Shown piece after piece: positions 57,595 to 64,000 of a stretch of DNA of 64,000 bases. Source of the stretch: Penicillium oxalicum (taxonomy: Eukaryota; Ascomycota; Eurotiomycetes; Eurotiales; Aspergillaceae). Under the pieces are notes generated by a model. The model saw only the letters and a program-made list of their open reading frames with translations, made no database searches and was not told where the DNA came from. Numbering within the stretch: the first letter of the stretch is position 1; each line of letters begins with the position of its first letter. The stretch spans positions 186,001-250,000 of the forward strand of contig NC_064650.1 in NCBI RefSeq assembly GCF_001723175.1. The letters run 5' to 3'. The position numbers and the translations under genes were made by a program.

Positions 57595-58879
57595 CGTAGA
57601 ATGCGTTTGTGAGACAGAACGGACGCGGAGGTGATGCTGAAGGTCAAGCCAGCTGAGGTGGGCAAGTCTGGGAGCGTAGGTAGCTTGGGCGGTGACGGCG
57701 GTGGCATCTCCACCCACCACGACCACTCAATCCTGGAGACCATCCTGCATAGTTCAGGTCGTATTGTGACGTTGGTACACTTGGTTCCGAATGCCAGTAT
57801 CATTGTGGCCGAGACGGATATGCGCGCATTCCTCCAGTTTTCAGTGTTCTCAGCACTACCAAGCTGTCATTTTTATTCGCGATCTCTGCCCTCAATCTGA
57901 ACTGCTGCCACAACGGAAACAAACGAAACGACTCTGCAAGCTCACCCTCAAGGACCACTGTCGAGGATCAAATGAACACCAGCTCCTGCGATGAATGACA
58001 ACGTACTTATCTGTTCCACGCAAAGTAAGTATGCATAAAATGTACTACCTTCGTCATCTAGTGGGCGAGGACGGCGGGTCCTGGGCTGCTGGAAATATCA
58101 GGCCCTTTGAATTCGGTATTTACGCCTTTAGTCGTCCTTGCCATCGTTCCCTCAGTCTTCTGGTAGCTGTGTGAATACTTCCGGTGGCTGCAGGTACAGG
58201 TACATGGCCTTGGTAAATCACCTCTCCGCTTCTCTTCAGCCTCTTCGGGCCCAAAATGAGAACAAAAGCATAAAAGAGTCAGAATTCGCGAGTGGTCATC
58301 TACCTTACCACTGGATGACCGGTGTGTAGCTTGCGTACGGCTAGGAGTAGGCTGGGGTGCCTTTCTACCTCTAAATGTCTCCCGTCGCGCGATAGGAAAG
58401 GGGTTGCTTACCTGCGTAAGCTGCATCTGAATATGCAAATCTAGACCTTCCGTAATTCCGAATCCTTTCCATCTCCTGCACAGCAGGCAAACATCTGGAG
58501 GGAGGCACTTCATCACCGCTGATGTGTGATAACAGTAAAGCAACGATGTAGGTGTTGCTCAGCCACAGCCAGATGTTGAGGATGGGCATTAGTATTAAGG
58601 GTTCGTAGGCCACTGATACATGATGTCGGAACCCAGGGATCCTGTTTCATTTCGTACCGTTTCATTTTGGTTGGCGTTTGCCTAGTCAGCTGGTCAACGG
58701 GTTCATAGGGAAAGATAGAGTCTTTTGAACTTTCATTAACAATGACTGGCTAATTTATGGAGGTTGTGTGATACAAGGAATGCCGACGTTCCTCGAAGCA
58801 ACGTTCACAATCAACCGTAGCAACATTAAAAGGAGTGTAATCATCAAGCGCAGCAATATCGACACCACGCAAAGCAACT
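57595..58879. other. Intergenic spacer
   Basis: This is the VMA1 promoter side and the 3' flank of the protease-like gene. No gene is supported. Confidence 0.6.
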
Positions 58880-60919
58880 TCAGTATGCGGGACTTAAGAC
58901 AATGTCTGAACCGAGTCTACTCTTCATGCCTTTTTCCACATCGTCCATCGACATTGCCAGACCGGCATTTCCTTTGACCCACCCGTCAGCTTCCGCCCAG
59001 CGCGTGACGTTCCCGTAGTACAGCCCGCAGATGGTCCCGTGTTGATCTAGGAGCAAAGACCCAGAGTCCCCAGGCAGGCCAAACATTTGTGACATGGGCA
59101 TGGATTGTTCGGTCTGGGCGATGATCAAGTGTTCTTCAGTTTCGCTATGCTCCATGGTGACTGCAGACCCGGACAGATCGTATCGGATCATGTCATTCGC
59201 AGTCCAGTTCATGCACACATGGACGCCATTAGCGATTCCTGAAACCACCGAAGTCCTCCCAGTACGGGTGTACCATTTCCCGGGAACGATTTGTCCGAAA
59301 CGTTTCTCCGGGAAAATTACCTGTTCTGCAGCTCTGGCGGCGACCAAAGCGGGGGAGGGTGGCGACCTATCAATCATCCGCCAGACTCTATCCATGTCAA
59401 CTGTCGGCTCCATGAGAGCGAGAGCCTCATTAGACAGTTCGATCAGGGCCCAGTCTTGCAGGCGACCTTCCCAGACCCCTTGGCCGCTTGAGCAGAGAAC
59501 GTTGCCCAATGGTAGCGGTAGTTGGGAGAGAAGGGCTCGCACCTTAGTGAGGCATGCAAGGTTTTCACGTGTACTCTCTAGCACTACTTGGAGAGTCTCA
59601 GGAACCTTGCCGTGCTTCAGCTCGGCCCTGAGCGCCGTCTCTTCCAACCCCGCGACCGTCGTTTCGACCTCTGCCACCTCTTCGTCAACGAAGAGAACAG
59701 TCGCCGCGACATCATTTGAGGCAAAGACTTCCATGCGGGTGCTCAACTTGTCTGTTTGGGAAATCGGCACGCCGAATTGATTTGCCCGGCTATCAACTTC
59801 GTTCCCCGAGACCGTGGGTTGTATAACGTGGTGGTTGGTGATGCCACACTTGTAGGTCTGGCCGTTCAGGGTAAAATTCACCAATCCACCCATTGTGCCT
59901 GCTCTCGACTGGCCTGACTCGCCAATCGATAAGCCAAGGGGGAAAAGCCCATCAGCCCCACACGACTTGAACTGGTGCTTCCCCAAAACCTCGTTCTCGC
60001 CTTGCGACGGAGTGAAGTGCTTTGGGGATGAATCAAAGCGCCCCGGGATGAAGTCAACATTGATAGCAAGGCCTGACGGACTGTTCCTGGAGACCAATGC
60101 GCGAACCCACGCCAACAGGTCAAACCAGTTGTGGGAACTCTGCTGGTTGACTGTGACGACGATACTTGGCGAGGCAGCATACAGTTCTCGGCCAAGAAGA
60201 GCGAGGGTGAGGGACGTCCATTCAAAAGGAATTTGCGTGCGGAGCTGCTTCAACAGCTGAGGTCTAATTTTTTCATAGACCTCGACAGCTGGGTGGGATG
60301 GTGGGATAGCGAAAAAACCCGGCTGGTAACAGTTGTCCACATCGACGACCTCAACATCGGCGAAAATTCCTTTGGCTACCAGGAATCGGTTGAGGTGATC
60401 TCGAAATGGCGCAAGCCTTGAGCATGGGCCTTTAACATGGGCCATGACTGTTGGTCGAGGGGGGTGGCCTGCCAGGTAGCCAGGTTTTGACAAGTTGACG
60501 GGAAACAGCTCCCAGTTGTCATGGAAGCCTTGTTCGTGCAACATCTCCCTGATGGCGTGCCAGTTTGCCCGAAACTGGTCTGTCAAGTCTCTTGGAGCAG
60601 ATTCCAGCTTTAGCGGGTACGGCAAGGGAAATGGTGCCGTAGTGACCCGGTAGGCGTCGATGCTGTAGAGGTATTCTTCGATCTTCAATTCCTCCGCCAG
60701 CCCAACACCATCATGGTTACGCTGTCTCTTACGTGGGGACGTTTCACCCACGACAGAGCTGATATCTGATGTCGTCGACATTGAATCTGGAGGCGTGGGG
60801 TAAGCGAACTGAGGGAAACCCGACAGGCAGTCTTGCTTTGAAGATCGTGTGTACTCTGGAGACTGTGAAGAACGAGAGCGCTTTCGGGGTGACAGAGGGT
60901 GGCAAGTTTGCTCTGTCAT
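58880..60919 (-). CDS. Trypsin-fold (PA clan) serine protease-like protein, nuclear-type motifs
   Basis: A single exon of 679 residues from ATG 60919. The C-terminal half is a chymotrypsin-like fold with a probable catalytic triad: His363 or His364 (KCGITNHHVIQP), Asp489 (RLQDWALIELS) and Ser619 (MFGLPGDSGSLLLD), followed by ICGLYYGN. The N-terminus holds two PRKR motifs (PRKRSRSS near residue 11 and PRKRQRNH near 62) that look like nuclear localisation signals. There is no signal peptide, so this is an intracellular protease rather than a secreted trypsin. Residues about 80-300 form a second, conserved-looking region with YLYSIDAYRVTTAPFPLPYP and GPCSRLAPFRDHLNRFLVAK that I cannot assign. 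The insertion of about 120 residues between His and Asp is long. Fungal members of this kind are uncharacterised; targets are unknown. Confidence 0.85.
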   Translation of the reverse strand: MTEQTCHPLSPRKRSRSSQSPEYTRSSKQDCLSGFPQFAYPTPPDSMSTTSDISSVVGETSPRKRQRNHDGVGLAEELKIEEYLYSIDAYRVTTAPFPLPYPLKLESAPRDLTDQFRANWHAIREMLHEQGFHDNWELFPVNLSKPGYLAGHPPRPTVMAHVKGPCSRLAPFRDHLNRFLVAKGIFADVEVVDVDNCYQPGFFAIPPSHPAVEVYEKIRPQLLKQLRTQIPFEWTSLTLALLGRELYAASPSIVVTVNQQSSHNWFDLLAWVRALVSRNSPSGLAINVDFIPGRFDSSPKHFTPSQGENEVLGKHQFKSCGADGLFPLGLSIGESGQSRAGTMGGLVNFTLNGQTYKCGITNHHVIQPTVSGNEVDSRANQFGVPISQTDKLSTRMEVFASNDVAATVLFVDEEVAEVETTVAGLEETALRAELKHGKVPETLQVVLESTRENLACLTKVRALLSQLPLPLGNVLCSSGQGVWEGRLQDWALIELSNEALALMEPTVDMDRVWRMIDRSPPSPALVAARAAEQVIFPEKRFGQIVPGKWYTRTGRTSVVSGIANGVHVCMNWTANDMIRYDLSGSAVTMEHSETEEHLIIAQTEQSMPMSQMFGLPGDSGSLLLDQHGTICGLYYGNVTRWAEADGWVKGNAGLAMSMDDVEKGMKSRLGSDIVLSPAY

Positions 60920-62587
60920 CTTGTATGACTCACGGACGCGGGCGGTGACTATGGAAGGCGATTATGACAGGCCGGAGGCGGTCAATGAGTTGAACCAGGT
61001 CAGTGAACAGGCTGGAGAGTTGAGCAGTCAATGAGGCAGTCAATGAGCCCAAAAGCCGGAGTTCACAAAAAGTGGAAATTTGCTCTACGGAAAAGAGCTT
61101 TGGCTACTCAATTGAGATGAGAGAATGATACTGGAAGATGAATTCCGATGGAGATGTGCTTACCCTCGTTGGAGGTGAGCCCTAGGTTGAGAGCCTGAAT
61201 CGAGATGGGCTCGCTGGAGGCACTCAATGGCGACGAGCTCCACGATGCTGGGATGAATTTGAACCACTCAATTGAGGTCAACCTAGTCCCAGAACAAGAA
61301 TCAGACATACACCCAAACAAGGTGAACTCGATAGCGATGAATCAGAGATAAGAAGAGCAGTGATGAGGGGAAATCGCTGAGAGTCGGGAAAGAAGTCGGT
61401 CATGGTATTCATGGCGGCAGTGTTTGAGCTATTTCCTAATCTGGAATCAGGAATAGAAGACTGAAGACTCGACTAGGGAAGGTGCGACTGTTACGCCACA
61501 ATACGCCAAACTTTCGTTTCATGATCGGGGAAAACGCTTGGCATTTCGGCAGATCGGCGAACCGTCCACGACAACGGAGTTACATAAGGGCATACAGGCA
61601 TACAGTTCAGCACTACCCAAAAGGTACGCTAATATCTTGGCAGCTTTTGGGTAGTGCTGGACTTGCGATCTTGAGTACTACAAAAAAAATTAGATCTTAC
61701 ATAACTTATCTTAAACTATAATTTAAAAGACCAGACTTTCAGACTCGGTCAATAACTCACGGCTCGACTAGTAAAAGCAAACAACAAAAGTAAAATCAAT
61801 ATTTTGGTTTTTGGGTAGTGCTTAAAATCGCAAGTCCAGCACTACCCAAAAGCTGCCAAGATATTAGCGCGATTTTTTGGGTAGTGCTGGACAATTTTTG
61901 GGTAGTGATGAGCTGCAACCCGGTTACATAAGTATAAGAGCAGTGACGCTGTTGGTAACCCCAGAAAATTATGGCGACACCCTGTGGGGCCTAAAAATAG
62001 GCCTAGATGCCTGAACTCTTACCAAGACGGGGTGAATCAGTACTTCACTCCTTCTACCACGAACACGTTTTATTTCGTACACGCACTACAACACCTAAAA
62101 ATGCCTAAAAACCGTGAAGTGGAGACAAATTCGAAACCCCGGCAAAAAAAAAAGTGGATTTCTTGTAAATTCTTGCTTAACATACCTACTGTCGGTAGTG
62201 GTGATACCGCACTGTGGGAATAAGTAATCACCGAGGTTCTCGCCTCCTAGTCTTTCAGCCAGTGAGGTTCACGTAGCCCAACATGTCTGAAGCACGGCTG
62301 CGTATTATTGAAATAGTTCATGCACTGATCGGCAACCCCAGGGGGGAGGGAGGGGTCCAGCCACTGTTTACCCATGATTACTGGCTGGAAAGATAGATTG
62401 GATTGAATCGTGGACCCATTCACTGCTCGTTGCTCAGCAAAGCGGAATACCACAGCGAATGTCGGTTTTCAATTAAGTAGCGGCTGAAGGAGCCGACCAT
62501 GAGTTCGTGGACTCAAAGCATCTGAACCTCTGAATCCTTTTCCAAAATCTCGATTTACTACTGATGAACATAGCCCAAATAGCCAAA
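60920..62587. other. Accessory-looking intergenic spacer
   Basis: This is 1.7 kb between the protease-like gene and the MFS gene. It contains the fold-back element described separately, a short palindrome GGCCTA...TAGGCC at 61989-62004, and AT-rich patches. No further gene is supported. Confidence 0.6.
61603..61915. mobile_element. Fold-back / MITE-like inverted-repeat element
   Basis: The outer ends are CAGTTCAGCACTACCCAAAA (61603-61622) and its inverted counterpart at 61896-61915, matching at 18 of 20 positions. Inside lies a perfect 42-bp inverted repeat (61628-61669 against 61827-61868), and the short motif CAGCACTACCCAAAA recurs in both directions, giving nested hairpins. The centre (about 61690-61805) is AT-rich and encodes nothing. 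The left end follows TA and the right end is followed by CA. A 10-bp direct repeat GTTACATAAG sits outside at 61579-61588 and 61923-61932. The CAG-start ends and length of 313 bp suit a non-autonomous Tc1/mariner-type or similar DNA transposon, but the target duplication is not clean. No transposase is present. Confidence 0.7.
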
Positions 62588-64000
62588 ATGGCGTGGAATA
62601 GAGGAGTGAACTCAGTGGGCTACTCATGGCGGTCCGCAACCTGGTTCACTATTACTTGCATCGCCATCGCGCTGTTCTCAAGTATGGTGGACACTTTCAG
62701 CGCGCAGTTAGAAGCTTTCACTGACTACGAATAGCGAACTTTCTTTACAGCTACATTGTTCCCATTCTCCCGGTCATGATCAGGGACATTCTCCATATCG
62801 ATGAATCCCTCGCACAATACACCACATCCCTGGTCCTCTCGGTACATGCCTTCGTGGGACTTGTCACTGGAATTCCGATCGGTTACATCGCGGACAAAAT
62901 TTCGAGTCGCCAAGTCTCTTTTCTGGCTGCTCTGACTGCAGAAGCCATAGGAACAATTCTGGTCATGATCGCAACCAACGGTAATTCAGCCTCCGGTATT
63001 ATAAAGAAAAAAAACTGATTCGTCCGACCACCCTAGTGCCTATACTTCTTATCGGACGATCTATTCAAGCTATCGGCGGTAATGGAGCATGGATTGTTGG
63101 ACTCGCAACCGTTGCCGATACCGTCGGTCAAGAAAATACAGGGAAAGTACTCGGAGGCATTTCCTCATTTTTTAACTCCGGGCTGCTTCTTGGCCCCATG
63201 CTCTCTGGTACTCTCTTGCAGCTATTCGGATACTGGCCTACTTGGATCGCTGCTCTTGCAGTACTTGTGATCGATATCATTATGCGGCTAATCATGATCG
63301 AGGACCGATCAAAGAAAGGCAGTAGAGGAGAAGCGTCCAGGGGGGTTCCATCGGAAGGTGTCGAGTCTGGTACAGTTGAAGAGCAGCAGCATGAGCAGGA
63401 CGTCAATGAACGAACTGCTCTAATCTCCCCTTCGTCTCAGCCCCAGGATGACTTGGGCCCGAAGAAGAGTGATGAAATTCCGGAGAACTTCTACAAGGTT
63501 ATTTTGACCAATCCTCGAGCATTGACTGGCTTAATTTGTCACTTTACTGCTGCTTTTATCCTAGTCACATTCGACACTACACTGCCGCTTTACGTGACTA
63601 CCGAGTTCCGATGGGGCCCTGCGGAGGTCAGCCTTATGTTCTTGATCCTACAGCTACCTTCTTTGGTATTTAGCACCTTTGTTGGTATTTTAAAGGACAG
63701 GGTGGGCACGAGGGGTCCGACAGCTCTCGGGTTCATCTCAAATGCTGTTTTTCTCGCTCTGGCTGGCATTCCCACTCATAGCAGCGGGCATACAGGACGT
63801 ATCATTTATATGGTGGCCATCGCCGGTGTTGGCATTGGATGGACATTGACTGGTGGCTGTGGCATCATTGAAATCACACGTAAGTTGAAAGCTCTACCCC
63901 AGGAGCAATCCTTTTGGCCCTTGGCCTTTGCTAATCCACTACGTTCAGATGTAATGAAGGAACTTGAGGACGAGCGCCCAGGTCGATTCGGTCCCAACAG
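62588..64000 (+). CDS. MFS transporter (DHA1-like), runs off right edge
   Basis: Exons are 62588-62681, 62735-62980, 63037-63879 and 63949 onward, all GT-AG with consistent phase; the gene continues past 64000. About 411 residues are visible. The N-terminus (MAWNRGVNSVGYSWRS) leads into membrane segments: TWFTITCIAIALFS, NFLYSYIVPILPVMIRDIL, YTTSLVLSVHAFVGLVTGIP (followed by the MFS loop GYIADKISSRQ) and LAALTAEAIGTILVMIATN. A long hydrophilic central loop (EDRSKKGSRGEASRG ... ENFYKVI) separates the two six-helix halves. The second half has LTGLICHFTAAFILVTFDTT and GFISNAVFLALAGIP. The layout fits drug:H+ antiporters of the vesicular amine/tetracycline-like branch in the plasma or vacuolar membrane. 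The substrate is unknown. Confidence 0.88.

Overview
The window is nuclear DNA of a filamentous ascomycete, most likely a Eurotiales mould (Aspergillus/Penicillium-like). The evidence is the gene set (condensin subunit, proteasome alpha4, TIM22, VPS1, VMA1, a germinal-centre kinase, DUF3431 and DUF4048 proteins), the small GT-AG introns (mostly 45-110 nt, with CTRAY-like branch points), about 50% G+C, and pyrimidine-rich intergenic DNA. There are no operons, plasmid features, CRISPR arrays or recognisable rRNA or tRNA genes. Genes lie on both strands and most are interrupted by introns, so I rebuilt exons by following reading frame and phase across each splice junction.

Layout. 0-11 kb: the 3' part of an F-box/LRR-like gene, a DUF3431 membrane protein (minus), a FAD-dependent oxidoreductase (plus, with an apparent frameshift) and a His/Tyr-rich orphan gene (plus). 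11-18 kb: a WD40/inositol-polyphosphate 5-phosphatase (minus) divergent from a six-exon CHY zinc-finger (HOT13-like) gene (plus), which converges on proteasome alpha4 (minus). 19-31 kb, all minus: an exonuclease-like/RRM/RanBP2 zinc-finger protein, condensin subunit CND3/YCG1, TIM22 and a DUF4048 protein. 33-40 kb: an STE20/GCK kinase and a mitochondrial D-2-hydroxyacid dehydrogenase (minus), a possible small gene, and a MAT2B-like SDR protein (plus). 42-51 kb: an RA-PH tandem protein (plus), a GH16 glucanase (minus), a nitrilase-family hydrolase (plus) and a conserved-looking protein of unknown function (minus). 52-58 kb: dynamin VPS1 and V-ATPase subunit A (both minus). 58-64 kb looks more accessory: a trypsin-fold protease with a novel N-terminal region, a fold-back transposon-like repeat, and an MFS transporter that runs off the right edge.

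The central genes are housekeeping: chromosome condensation, proteolysis, mitochondrial import, and vacuole acidification and fission. They are not a co-regulated pathway. No biosynthetic cluster is visible. The most unusual content is in gene structure: a 5-nt first coding exon, a 7-nt microexon, a 20-nt exon, a short last exon hidden behind a stop codon that overlaps a splice donor, and three introns that are multiples of three without stops and so can be mistaken for coding sequence. Other points of interest are an apparently catalytically dead ERI1-like exonuclease domain fused to RNA-binding modules, a PA-clan protease with two basic NLS-like motifs, a 313-bp inverted-repeat element, and long poly-C/poly-G tracts outside coding exons.
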